DNA of 64,000 nucleotides from Phocaeicola coprophilus. GTDB taxonomy: Bacteria; Bacteroidota; Bacteroidia; Bacteroidales; Bacteroidaceae. The notes under the pieces were generated by a model, which was not told where the DNA came from, made no database searches, and saw only the letters and a program-made list of their open reading frames with translations. Numbering within the stretch: position 1 is the stretch's first letter; every line of letters starts with the position of its first letter. Made by a program: the position numbers and the translations under genes. The stretch spans positions 237,205 through 301,204 of the forward strand of contig JACJJM010000002.1 of the NCBI GenBank assembly GCA_016900015.1, read 5' to 3'. Below are positions 34,287 to 43,293 of the stretch, one piece after another.

Positions 34287-34564
34287 CTTGATATATCCCG
34301 CTAAGTTCTCAAAAAGGACAGAAAAATCTGTTCGCCATAAATCAATAATTGTATCAAAGTTTAATAACCGAGGTTTGGATTAAACCCAAATCGGTCATTA
34401 GCACGTTTGTTCAAACTCTTTGGCCGCTTTTCGATTTCTGCCGGCATCTTTTCCCGCCCTTTCCCTTGACATAGCCCGCTATGCCTTCGGAAAAGGACAG
34501 AAAAATCTGCCTGGCATAAATCAAAAATCGTCTCAAAGCCTACTGACCGATTTGGGTTAAAAGT
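34287..34564. repeat. CCCAAATCGGTC element: two direct copies with inverted ends
   Basis: A block of about 95 bases starting CTTGATATATCCCGCTA at 34287 is repeated with about 75% identity from 34465 (shared AAAGGACAGAAAAATCTG and CATAAATCAA), a period of 178 bases. Copy 1 ends in a hairpin (AACCGAGGTTTGGA with AAACCCAAATCGGTCA); CCCAAATCGGTC at 34385 is inverted at 34545. The same words recur at 55187-55236, 62367 and 62770. No coding sign. Confidence 0.7.
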
Positions 34565-34658
34565 ACGATTAAGGCATTTATAGGGGATAAACTAGAAACG
34601 TCAGATAAAGCTTTTGAGGAAAGATGCACTAAGAGTGGCAGAAACGTAGAAGTTAAGG

Positions 34659-34705
34659 GTAGGCGAGCACGGAAAGGAATCGGTCCGCGAGCCGATTCCT
34701 TTCCG
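34659..34705. repeat. CCTTTCCG repeat, copy 3, forming a 14-bp perfect hairpin
   Basis: CGGAAAGGAATCGG at 34670-34683 is perfectly inverted at 34692-34705 with an 8-base loop. GTAGGCGAGC just before it matches, inverted, words of the copies at 5063 and 13629. The rest of this 697-base gap up to the promoter holds no gene. Confidence 0.7.
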
Positions 34706-34828
34706 TCCGAGGTCGCAATACAGACGATGCGCATGCAGGATTGATAGGGGAGCAATCCTTTAAATGTTAAAACTACGCTTATTTTTGAGTTTTTCTGTTT
34801 GAAGAAGTTGCTTAACTTGAATTATTGT

Positions 34829-34836
34829 TATCTTTG
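34829..34836 (+). promoter_or_regulatory. -7 box for the SusC/SusD operon
   Basis: TATCTTTG with TTG at 34808-34810, 18 bases upstream, matches the -33/-7 layout; 44 bases before the ATG at 34881. Confidence 0.75.
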
Positions 34837-34880
34837 CCCACAGAAAACTAATTAGTCATTTATTTGTTAACCTAGAAAAC

Positions 34881-37800
34881 ATGGAAAGTAGGACAAGATC
34901 TGTGCATCCGAAAGATGATGCCATGAAGACCCGCGTGTGCGGTCGTTCACTCTTTGTATGGGGGTTGTCAGCAGCTTTGTTTTCTCTTCCTTTAGCTGCA
35001 GAAAATGCGTGGGGAGGGGTGAGAACGGCTAATCCTCAAGAAGTGCAACAAACAAGAAATGTCACCGGACAAGTTCTGGATGAGAATGGTGAGCCGATGA
35101 TTGGCGTTTCTGTTTTGGTAAAAGGTACACAAGTCGGCGCTATCACCGACTTTGACGGTAATTTCAAGCTCAATGCTCCCGACGGGGCAAAAGAACTCCA
35201 ACTGACTTACATGGGCTACAAAGCCCAGACCGTGAAAATCACTTCCGGCCAGATGGTCGTGCGGATGGAACCGGACAACCAACTGCTGGATGAAGTGGTG
35301 GTCATTGGTTATGGTACGATTAAGAAGCGTGATTTGACAGGTGCTATTACCTCTATAAAGAGCGACGACATCACGCTGACGCCCACATCACGCCCGATGG
35401 ATGCCTTGCAAGGCAAAGTTGCGGGTCTGGATATTACGAAATCTTCCGGGCAGGCCGGTGCGACGAGTACCATCCAGCTTCGTGGTACACGTTCGCTCCA
35501 GATGGACGACGACGGTAATGCCACAGGCGGAGGCCCGACTTATATCATCGATGGCATGCCGGGCGACATCAATACGTTGAACCCGAACGACATCGAGTCT
35601 ATTGAGGTGTTGAAGGATGCCTCCTCGACTGCTGTTTACGGTTCGAGCGGCGCCAACGGTGTCATCATTGTCACCACCAAGCAGGGACAGACCGGAAAGC
35701 CGGTTATCAATTTCAATGCCTATGCAGGCTTTACGGGTTGGGAGCAACTTCCCACAATGCGTCGTGGCGAATCGTTTATCCAGGTGCGTCGCGATGCCGT
35801 GCGCGCCACAGGTGGCAATGAAGCCCTTTCTTCTCTCTACGCCAGCCAGTTGCCCATGTTGGAAGCTATCAACAACAACCAGTGGGTGAATTGGGCCGAC
35901 GAGGTGCTTCATAAGGGGTTTGAGCAGAACTACAGCGTGTCGGTTTCCGGAGGCACGGAAAAGACCAAGGCTTATTTCTCTTTGAACTTCTCCGACGAGC
36001 AAAGCCTTTATAAAGGAGATAACTACAAAGTGTATTCTACCCGTATCCGCGTGGACCAGGAGATTAACAAATGGATTACGGCGGGGTTGAACATCCAAGC
36101 GTCTTACACCCATCAGAACGGACGTAACGGTATATTGGAAGATGCGCTTCGCTCCATTCCGTTGGGACAGATTTACAATGAGGACGGCAGCATCAATCCG
36201 CATCCCATTGCCGGCGATACGTCTACTCCCAGCGTGTTGGCCGACGAGCAGCCGGGCGTGTACAAGAATCGTACCAACAGCGGTAGAATCTATGTGAACG
36301 GATATATTGAATACAAGCCCATCAAAGGACTTTCGTTCAAGACTTTGCTGAGCGGCGCTTATGACACGAGCCGTCGCGGTACGTTCCACGGCCTGAACTC
36401 CTACAACAATATCCGCAACGGCGGTTCGGTGGAGAATACCGATGCCACGGTGAGAAACACTTCCGGTTACGATTATGAATGGCAGAACATCATTACCTAT
36501 AATACGACCATTGCCGATGCCCATGACATCACGGTAACGGGCGTGTCGACTTACAACCATAACCAGTCGGAAGAATACCAGATGTATGGCGAGAACATAT
36601 CCGACAACAAATTGTTGTGGTATGGACTCAACAGTACTTCTGTCACTAACCGTACAGACCTGGCCAGTTATGAGATGTCGAAAGGGCTTGGCTTTGTGGC
36701 CCGTTTGAATTACAGCTATTTGGGCAAATACCTCTTCTCGGCTTCTTGCCGCTGGGACGGTTCTTCCCGTCTGGCCGATGGCAACAAGTGGGATTACTTC
36801 CCCGCCGTATCTGCCGGATGGCGCATCTCCGATGAAAAGTTCATGGATGTGACGAAGAAATGGCTCGATAACCTGAAGCTCCGTGTGGGCTGGGGCGTAT
36901 CCGGAACGACGGCCGGCATTGCTCCCTATTCTTCTTATTCGGCCATCGAGACCAGCACGACTGTGATTGGCGGCAACACGGTGCCTGTGACCCAGTTTGC
37001 CCAAATGGTTACCAATCCGAACCTGACATGGGAGAAATCATACAATACCAACGTGGGTATCGACGCATCGTTCCTGAACAATCGCATTGAACTGACCTTG
37101 GACTGGTACACCACAAAGACTAAGGATGTCATCATGACACAAACCATGCCGAATACCATGGGTGGTTACAATGAGAAGACGATGTATCAGATGAACGTGA
37201 ATATGGCCGAAACTCAGAACCGGGGTATTGAAATGGCTTTGACTACGCGTAACATCGTAACCAAAGATTTTACTTGGACATCCAACATCACCTTTACCCG
37301 TAACCGGGAGAAAATTAAAAAGCTGGCTGAAGGTCAGGATTATGTATTCAACGCCAAACATGGCGACATGGTGTGGATGGTTGGCGAGCCTATCTATTCT
37401 TACTATGGTTACAAGGTGAAAGGCATTTGGCAGTATAGCGAAGCTGAAACTGCCGCGTTGTTTGGCCGCGAACCGGGTGACATTAAGATTGATTATCCGA
37501 GTGTAAAGCAAGACGGTCAGGGCTATTATTACATGGATGCCGACGGCAACCGTGTGGACATTACAAAGGAAAATCCTTACACCATGCGTCCGGGCGAAGA
37601 CCGCCAGGTATTGGGCCACAAAAATCCGGATTGGACTTTGGGCTTTAAGAACACCTTTACATATAAGAACTTTGACTTGTCGTTCTTTATCTATGCCCGT
37701 TGGGGACAAATGATGAACTACGAGCAAATGATTGGCATCTACGACCCGACCGGCGTACGCTATACCTTCCCGACTTACTTCTCTTATTACGATAAGACGA

Positions 37801-38117
37801 TTCAGGCCGATCAGAATGTTCTCTTTCCGGCAGCAGATGCCAGCATGACGAGCTTTGGCGATTATGACAATTCTGGAGATATGAACTATGTGGATGGCTC
37901 TTTCTGGAAGATTAAGAACCTCACTTTGGGTTATACGTTGCCGAAGAACTGGTGCAACAAGATTGGCATCAGCAACCTGCGCGTGTATGGCACGGTGACC
38001 AATCTCTTCGTCTTCTCGCCAAGCGACTACGTGAAGGATTACGACCCCGAAATGGACGGAAGCCTGAACTTCCCCTTGTCCAGAGAATTGGTATTTGGTG
38101 TAAACTTAACCTTCTAA
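34881..38117 (+). CDS. SusC/RagA family TonB-dependent outer-membrane receptor
   Basis: Outer-membrane barrel that imports oligosaccharides together with its SusD partner. 1078 residues. N-terminal signal, then a carboxypeptidase-like beta domain (NVTGQVLDENGEPMIGVSVL to YMGYKAQTVKI), the SusC signature LDEVVVIGYGTIKKRDLTGA, the plug (GLDITKSSGQAGATSTIQLRGTRSL, IDGMPGDINTLNPNDIESIE, VLKDASSTAVYGSSGANGV) and a C-terminal barrel ending in the aromatic FGVNLTF. No STN domain, so no anti-sigma partner is implied. An internal ATG at 34923 would begin the signal peptide directly; the long form has 14 extra residues. First gene of the locus. Confidence 0.95.
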   Translation: MESRTRSVHPKDDAMKTRVCGRSLFVWGLSAALFSLPLAAENAWGGVRTANPQEVQQTRNVTGQVLDENGEPMIGVSVLVKGTQVGAITDFDGNFKLNAPDGAKELQLTYMGYKAQTVKITSGQMVVRMEPDNQLLDEVVVIGYGTIKKRDLTGAITSIKSDDITLTPTSRPMDALQGKVAGLDITKSSGQAGATSTIQLRGTRSLQMDDDGNATGGGPTYIIDGMPGDINTLNPNDIESIEVLKDASSTAVYGSSGANGVIIVTTKQGQTGKPVINFNAYAGFTGWEQLPTMRRGESFIQVRRDAVRATGGNEALSSLYASQLPMLEAINNNQWVNWADEVLHKGFEQNYSVSVSGGTEKTKAYFSLNFSDEQSLYKGDNYKVYSTRIRVDQEINKWITAGLNIQASYTHQNGRNGILEDALRSIPLGQIYNEDGSINPHPIAGDTSTPSVLADEQPGVYKNRTNSGRIYVNGYIEYKPIKGLSFKTLLSGAYDTSRRGTFHGLNSYNNIRNGGSVENTDATVRNTSGYDYEWQNIITYNTTIADAHDITVTGVSTYNHNQSEEYQMYGENISDNKLLWYGLNSTSVTNRTDLASYEMSKGLGFVARLNYSYLGKYLFSASCRWDGSSRLADGNKWDYFPAVSAGWRISDEKFMDVTKKWLDNLKLRVGWGVSGTTAGIAPYSSYSAIETSTTVIGGNTVPVTQFAQMVTNPNLTWEKSYNTNVGIDASFLNNRIELTLDWYTTKTKDVIMTQTMPNTMGGYNEKTMYQMNVNMAETQNRGIEMALTTRNIVTKDFTWTSNITFTRNREKIKKLAEGQDYVFNAKHGDMVWMVGEPIYSYYGYKVKGIWQYSEAETAALFGREPGDIKIDYPSVKQDGQGYYYMDADGNRVDITKENPYTMRPGEDRQVLGHKNPDWTLGFKNTFTYKNFDLSFFIYARWGQMMNYEQMIGIYDPTGVRYTFPTYFSYYDKTIQADQNVLFPAADASMTSFGDYDNSGDMNYVDGSFWKIKNLTLGYTLPKNWCNKIGISNLRVYGTVTNLFVFSPSDYVKDYDPEMDGSLNFPLSRELVFGVNLTF

Positions 38118-40079
38118 ATGAACAGTAAAACAATGAAGAACAATCTATTTAAATCGATACTGATGTTAGGAACGGTCGCTGTGTCATTCTCGGCATGCGA
38201 CTTGGATGAATACGATCCTAACAAAGTGACCGGTAATGAATACTTGGAACAGTATGAATATTACCAAGGCTTGGTGAACAAATGCTACTCTCCGCTGATT
38301 AACACGTTCTATCAAAGTAGCGACTATGTGGCGCTGTGCGAAGCCGGAACAGACTTGTGGCAGGCTCCGCAGAATGGTACCAGCTTGGAGAAGTATCATT
38401 ATTATACGAACATGAACGCTGACGACTCCTATGTGCAGAAAGTATGGAAGTTCGCTTACAATACGATTAACACGTGCAATTCCGTGGTGCAACGTGCCGA
38501 GAATGTGGCCGATGCTACTCCGGAGCAAATCACGCAAGCCATTGCGCAAGCTCGTTGCCTTCGCGCGTTCTATTATTATGTGTTGGTAGAGCAATTTGGC
38601 AATGTCACGTTGACGTTGGATGACTCCACGCTGGGCGATGTAGACTTCTATCCTACGCGTAGCACCGTGGCCGAAATCTATGCCGCCATCATTGCCGACC
38701 TGAAATATGCCGTACAGAACCTGCCGACTTCCTGGCCTGCTGAAGAATATTCCCGTGTGACGAAGAAGTCTGCTCTTGGCTTGCTTTGCCGTGCTTACAT
38801 TCAAGGCGCAGCCTACGACCTGACGGATGAAGAGACAGGCAAGAGCTACTTGGAAATGGCTTACGACACGGCGACCGACTTTATTGCCAACAAAGACACC
38901 TACGGAGCTTACCTCTATCCGAGCTTTGCCGACGTGTTCAACGAGCAAAACAACCGTAACAACAAGGAAGCCCTCTTCATCGCCGCCGGTGCCAACCGCA
39001 CGTCGGATGCCTACTCCAACGGCAACTACACGCAGTCGGAGGTTTTCCGCCATTTCCTCCCTTCGTTCGGCACATACACCGACCTTGGGCTGGTCGACAA
39101 GACGAGCAATTTCGTCTACGGCCGTCCGAACAGTAACCTCTTCTTGCCCTCAAAATATTTATTGGAGTGCATGCAGGAAGATCCGAACGACATCCGCTAC
39201 CGCTATTCGTTCATCTCCGCTTATTCGGCTTACTCATGCGTCTTGTGGGGAGAAACATTCTTCTATGATGGCGTGGCCAAGGAACTGACGGCCGACCTCG
39301 TTGCCAAATACGGGCTTTCGACCGACCATGTGGGCAAGAAGCTTTATCCGCACTTTGAGTTGATTGACAACTCTAATGGTGCTTTGGGCGTATGGAATGC
39401 CGATGGCACAGCCAATACGCCGATTGAAGAGACCGAAGGCAATGTGCTCCATCCCGAGATGCCGCTGCCGGCTGAGGACTCCTACCAATATAGCGTATAT
39501 GTTTCCCTGCCGACCTTGACGTCTGAAGAGAAAGCCGCATACGACTGTTTCGTGGTCAATGCGATGGATCTCTACGAAGCCGATGGCCAGCCGAAGGTGA
39601 ACACGACTGTGGGCGGTGTTAGCGGTAGCTCGCTGGAAGTATCCATCTATCCGGCCATGTCGAAGTTCAACATGCCGGGCAAAGAGTTCTTCGGCTCGAA
39701 CGCACAGCGCAAGACGGTCGACATGATGGTGATGCGCTTTGCCGAAGTTTACCTTATTGCGGCCGAAGCATCTGTCCGCCTGGGCAAGGGCGACGCAGCG
39801 ACCTACCTGAATCCGTTGCGTGAGCGTGCCAACGCTGCCGATGCTCCTGCATCGGTCGACATGGATTACATCTATGATGAATACGCCCGTGAGATGTGCG
39901 GCGAGTTCAACCGCTGGTATCTGTTGAAGCGCAACAAAGCGTTTGAAGAGCGTCTGCAGGAGTATAACCCGCGCGCAGCGCAGCATTTCCGCTCGACGAA
40001 TTATGTGCGTCCCATCTCGCAAGAGTTCTTGGATGCCATTTACAATGCCGGTGAATACGGCCAGAACCCCGGCTATTAA
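38118..40079 (+). CDS. SusD/RagB family glycan-binding lipoprotein
   Basis: Surface lipoprotein that lids the SusC barrel and binds glycan. 653 residues, longer than most SusD (about 500-600). Signal peptide with lipobox FSACD, then TPR-like helices (ARCLRAFYYYVLVEQFGNVTL) and the typical C-terminus (MRFAEVYLIAAEASVRLGKG, LNPLRERA, DYIYDEYAREMCGEFNRWYLLKR). An insert with Thr/Glu-rich sequence near 400-500 accounts for the extra length. The ATG follows the SusC stop with no gap; an ATG at 38133 (MKNNLFK) is equally plausible as the start. Confidence 0.95.
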   Translation: MNSKTMKNNLFKSILMLGTVAVSFSACDLDEYDPNKVTGNEYLEQYEYYQGLVNKCYSPLINTFYQSSDYVALCEAGTDLWQAPQNGTSLEKYHYYTNMNADDSYVQKVWKFAYNTINTCNSVVQRAENVADATPEQITQAIAQARCLRAFYYYVLVEQFGNVTLTLDDSTLGDVDFYPTRSTVAEIYAAIIADLKYAVQNLPTSWPAEEYSRVTKKSALGLLCRAYIQGAAYDLTDEETGKSYLEMAYDTATDFIANKDTYGAYLYPSFADVFNEQNNRNNKEALFIAAGANRTSDAYSNGNYTQSEVFRHFLPSFGTYTDLGLVDKTSNFVYGRPNSNLFLPSKYLLECMQEDPNDIRYRYSFISAYSAYSCVLWGETFFYDGVAKELTADLVAKYGLSTDHVGKKLYPHFELIDNSNGALGVWNADGTANTPIEETEGNVLHPEMPLPAEDSYQYSVYVSLPTLTSEEKAAYDCFVVNAMDLYEADGQPKVNTTVGGVSGSSLEVSIYPAMSKFNMPGKEFFGSNAQRKTVDMMVMRFAEVYLIAAEASVRLGKGDAATYLNPLRERANAADAPASVDMDYIYDEYAREMCGEFNRWYLLKRNKAFEERLQEYNPRAAQHFRSTNYVRPISQEFLDAIYNAGEYGQNPGY

Positions 40080-40116
40080 TCTTTCGCTATCATAACCAAT
40101 AAACATTAAATAGGGT

Positions 40117-40166
40117 AATCCCTTCGGTAGAAGCTTCCTGGAAGCCATGCCGAAGGGATTTTTTTA
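40117..40166 (+). terminator. Terminator after the SusC/SusD operon
   Basis: AATCCCTTCGG at 40117-40127 pairs with CCGAAGGGATT at 40150-40160, with an inner GCTTCC/GGAAGC pair, followed by a T run. Confidence 0.9.
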
Positions 40167-40225
40167 CAATAACTTGATATTGTAAACCTGGTATTTTTCC
40201 CGTTGGGAATGTTGTGGGTTCACAA

Positions 40226-40320
40226 TCGCGAACATGAAGGTCTGACAATCGCGAATATGAGCAACTAATAATCGCGATTATGAGACCTTCATATTCGCGA
40301 TTATTAAGGTCTCATAATAG
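40226..40320. repeat. Palindrome array C: TCGCGA core, 23-bp period, 4 copies
   Basis: TCGCGA starts at 40226, 40249, 40272 and 40295, exactly 23 bases apart. Flanking words are GAAGGTCT, GAGACCTT and AAGGTCTC in alternating orientation. The last two units form a 13-base inverted repeat ATTATGAGACCTT with AAGGTCTCATAAT around a TCGCGA. Between the susD terminator and the promoter of the GH2 gene; the remaining sequence 40321-40530 shows nothing else. Confidence 0.85.
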
Positions 40321-40533
40321 ATCTGTCGTAACATATTGTTCCTTATGTAGTTATATGTTTTGTTGCAAATGTGTCCGATTCTCGATCAACATAAAGAGAA
40401 AGGATAAAGAGAGTAGGCAGACTTACAAAAAAATACAATATCTACTGTGGTCATTGGAGTGCTTATCTTTAGACTCATACACCTTCTTAGGTAGAATTGC
40501 AACGCAATATTTGCCCACACACTCTAAAATACC

Positions 40534-40541
40534 TACTTTTG
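40534..40541 (+). promoter_or_regulatory. -7 box for the GH2 gene
   Basis: TACTTTTG with TTG at 40511-40513, 20 bases upstream. Transcription near 40546-40548 supports the ATG at 40576 over 40552. Confidence 0.7.
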
Positions 40542-40575
40542 CGCAGATTGAATGTGTGTATTATTTGAACAAAGT

Positions 40576-43197
40576 ATGAAAAACATCGCGTTAACTTTAA
40601 TCTTGATGCTGCTTCCTTGGTGTGCCTATGCGCAGGAAGTGGATACATCTCAGGAGATTTCGATTGCCGGTTTTTTCCCTTTGCAGGGAAGCGGACGGCA
40701 GGTGTATAATTTTAATCCCGGATGGCGTTTCTATCGTGGTGACGTGAGCGGAGCCGAAGCTGCCGACTATGACGACAGTGCGTGGGAGGTGGTATCCGTG
40801 CCCCACAGCGTGCAGCTGATGCCGGCTGAGGCCAGCGGTTGCCGCAACTATCAGGGAGTCGCTTGGTATCGCAAGCATTTCACTGTTCCTGCTGAATTGG
40901 AAGGGATGGACGTGTCGCTTCATTTCGAAGCCATCATGGGTAAACAGAAATTTTATATCAACGGGCGTTTGGTGAAAGAACACTTGGGCGGCTATCTGCC
41001 TGTCACCTTGTCACTGACCGAAGCCGGAGTGAAGGCGGGCGAGGAGTGTGTCATTGCTGTCTGTGCTGACAACAGCGATGACAAGGACTATCCTCCCGGC
41101 AAGACTCAGTACACGCTTGACTTTGCCTATCATGGCGGCATTTATCGCGACGTGTGGATGATTGGCAAGTCGCCGGTGGCCATCACGGATGCCGTTGAAG
41201 CCGGAAAAGTGGCGGATGGAGGCGTGTTTGTCCACTTCGACAACCTGTCGGAGGAAAGTGCCGAGGTCTATGTCAATACGAATGTGAAAAACAGTTCGTC
41301 TTCAGCACGCCGTGTCACGGTCGAGACCACGCTGACCGACGCGGCCGGAAAAGTCATCAAGAAGGTGAGCGACCGGGTGTCTTTGCCGGCGGGAGGGGAT
41401 GAGACGACCATGCAGAAAATTGTGGTGAAGCAGCCGAAACTGTGGTCTCCGGATTCTCCCTATTTGTATCGGGTGGAGTCGCGCATCAAGGATGGCAGCC
41501 GTTCGCTTGACGGAGGTGTGACCCGTGTGGGTATCCGTTGGTTTGAGTTCGACGGCGAGAAAGGCTTTTTCCTCAATGGGAAACCGTATGGACAGTTGGT
41601 CGGCGCGAACCGCCATCAGGATTTCGCCTACGTGGGCAATGCTGTTCCCAATTCGCAGCATTGGCGTGATGCACGCCTGTTGCGCGATGCCGGATGTACG
41701 ATAATCCGTGTGGCTCACTATCCGCAAGACCCCTCTTTCATGGATGCCTGTGATGAGTTGGGACTGTTTGTCATCGTAGCGACTCCGGGTTGGCAGTACT
41801 GGAACAAGAAACCGGTCTTTGCCGAACGTGTCCATGAGAACACGCGCAACATCATTCGCCGAGACCGTAACCATCCGTCTGTGCTGATGTGGGAACCCAT
41901 CCTGAATGAGACGCGCTATCCGCTTGATTTTGCCCTCCAGGCTCTTCAGATTACGAAAGATGAATATCCTTATCCGGGACGTCCGGTGGCAGCGGCAGAT
42001 GTCCATTCGGCAGGTGTGGCGGACAATTACGATGTGGTCTATGGCTGGCCGGGTGATGATGAGAAAGCTGATGCTCCCAAGCAATGTATATTCACCCGTG
42101 AATTCGGAGAAAATGTGGACGATTGGTATGCCCACAACAATAACAACCGTGCTTCGCGCAGTTGGGGCGAACGGCCGATGAGTGTGCAGGCCCTGTCGCT
42201 GGCGGATACCTATGACGGACTGTTCCGCACGACCGGCAAATTTATAGGAGGGGCACATTGGCATCCTTTTGATCACCAGCGCGGCTATCATCCCGATCCG
42301 TATTGGGGTGGCATGTTTGACTGTTTCCGTCAGTCTAAATACGCTTATTACATGTTTCGCAGTCAGTCTCCGGCTGGCTTGAAGCATCCGACTGCCGAGA
42401 GCGGACCGATGGTTTACATCATGCATGAGATGGGGCCCTTCTCAGACCCGGATGTTGTAGTGTTCAGTAATTGTGATTCTGTCCGTCTGTCGATGTATGA
42501 TGGCACGAAGGAATGGATTCTTCCGGTGAAACATGAAGAAGGCCACATGCCCAATGCTCCGGTGGTTTTCAAGGGCGTGTGGGATTTTTGGGAAGCCCGA
42601 AGCCACAGTTACACGGAACGCAACTGGCAGATGGTGAACATGTATGCAGAAGGTATTATTGACGGTCGTGTGGTGTGCAGCACTAAGAAAATGCCGTCGC
42701 GCCGATCTACGAAGCTCCGTTTGCGTTTGGCCGAGAAGCAGCATGACTTGGTGGCTGATGGTTCTGACTTCGTGGTGGTGATAGCGGAAGTGACAGATGA
42801 CTTGGGCCATGTCCGTCGTCTGGCTAAAGAGAACATAGTCTTCACTGTCGAAGGGGAAGGAAAAATCATCGGCGATGCATCCATTAATGCCAATCCGCGT
42901 GCAGTGGAATGGGGGTCAGCGCCCATATTGATTCGTTCGACTCGTAAGGCTGGCAAGATTAAGGTCCATGCCCGTGTGCAATTCGAAGGGACACAGGCTC
43001 CGACTCCGGCGGACTTGGAGTTTGAGAGTGTGCCGGCAAGTTTGCCTTTCTGCTACACCGATGAGGAGACTCAGGCTCGTGTACAGTCTGTTCCGGCTGC
43101 GGGTAATGCGAAGAAGCAGCAATTCACAGAAGAAGAAAAACGGAAGATGCTGGAAGAAGTCAACCGCCAGCAAGCTGAGTTCGGGATTGAGAAGTAA
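40576..43197 (+). CDS. Glycoside hydrolase family 2 (beta-galactosidase-like), secreted
   Basis: Hydrolyses beta-linked terminal sugars from glycans in the periplasm or at the surface. 873 residues. Signal peptide ends WCAYAQ. Jelly-roll sugar-binding domain (about 40-215: WRFYRGDVSGAEAADYDDSAW), Ig-like domain, TIM barrel with the acid/base Glu in PSVLMWEPILNETRYP (Glu445) and nucleophile Glu in FTREFGEN (Glu509). The C-terminus has DUF4982-like and Big-like domains. GH2 with beta-galactosidase-like features; beta-glucuronidase or mannosidase cannot be excluded. Own promoter and terminator although it belongs to the SusC/SusD locus. Confidence 0.92.
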   Translation: MKNIALTLILMLLPWCAYAQEVDTSQEISIAGFFPLQGSGRQVYNFNPGWRFYRGDVSGAEAADYDDSAWEVVSVPHSVQLMPAEASGCRNYQGVAWYRKHFTVPAELEGMDVSLHFEAIMGKQKFYINGRLVKEHLGGYLPVTLSLTEAGVKAGEECVIAVCADNSDDKDYPPGKTQYTLDFAYHGGIYRDVWMIGKSPVAITDAVEAGKVADGGVFVHFDNLSEESAEVYVNTNVKNSSSSARRVTVETTLTDAAGKVIKKVSDRVSLPAGGDETTMQKIVVKQPKLWSPDSPYLYRVESRIKDGSRSLDGGVTRVGIRWFEFDGEKGFFLNGKPYGQLVGANRHQDFAYVGNAVPNSQHWRDARLLRDAGCTIIRVAHYPQDPSFMDACDELGLFVIVATPGWQYWNKKPVFAERVHENTRNIIRRDRNHPSVLMWEPILNETRYPLDFALQALQITKDEYPYPGRPVAAADVHSAGVADNYDVVYGWPGDDEKADAPKQCIFTREFGENVDDWYAHNNNNRASRSWGERPMSVQALSLADTYDGLFRTTGKFIGGAHWHPFDHQRGYHPDPYWGGMFDCFRQSKYAYYMFRSQSPAGLKHPTAESGPMVYIMHEMGPFSDPDVVVFSNCDSVRLSMYDGTKEWILPVKHEEGHMPNAPVVFKGVWDFWEARSHSYTERNWQMVNMYAEGIIDGRVVCSTKKMPSRRSTKLRLRLAEKQHDLVADGSDFVVVIAEVTDDLGHVRRLAKENIVFTVEGEGKIIGDASINANPRAVEWGSAPILIRSTRKAGKIKVHARVQFEGTQAPTPADLEFESVPASLPFCYTDEETQARVQSVPAAGNAKKQQFTEEEKRKMLEEVNRQQAEFGIEK

Positions 43198-43231
43198 AAG
43201 ACCAAGGCTTCGGCTGAGGATGTGAATGAAA

Positions 43232-43278
43232 AATCGCCATACTTTCTTGGAGGCAGGGAAGTATGGCGATTCTTTTTT
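43232..43278. terminator. Terminator between the GH2 and LysR genes
   Basis: AATCGCCATACTT at 43232-43244 pairs perfectly with AAGTATGGCGATT at 43259-43271, followed by a T run; it can serve both converging genes. Confidence 0.88.
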
Positions 43279-43293
43279 GTATGGCAGACTCGG

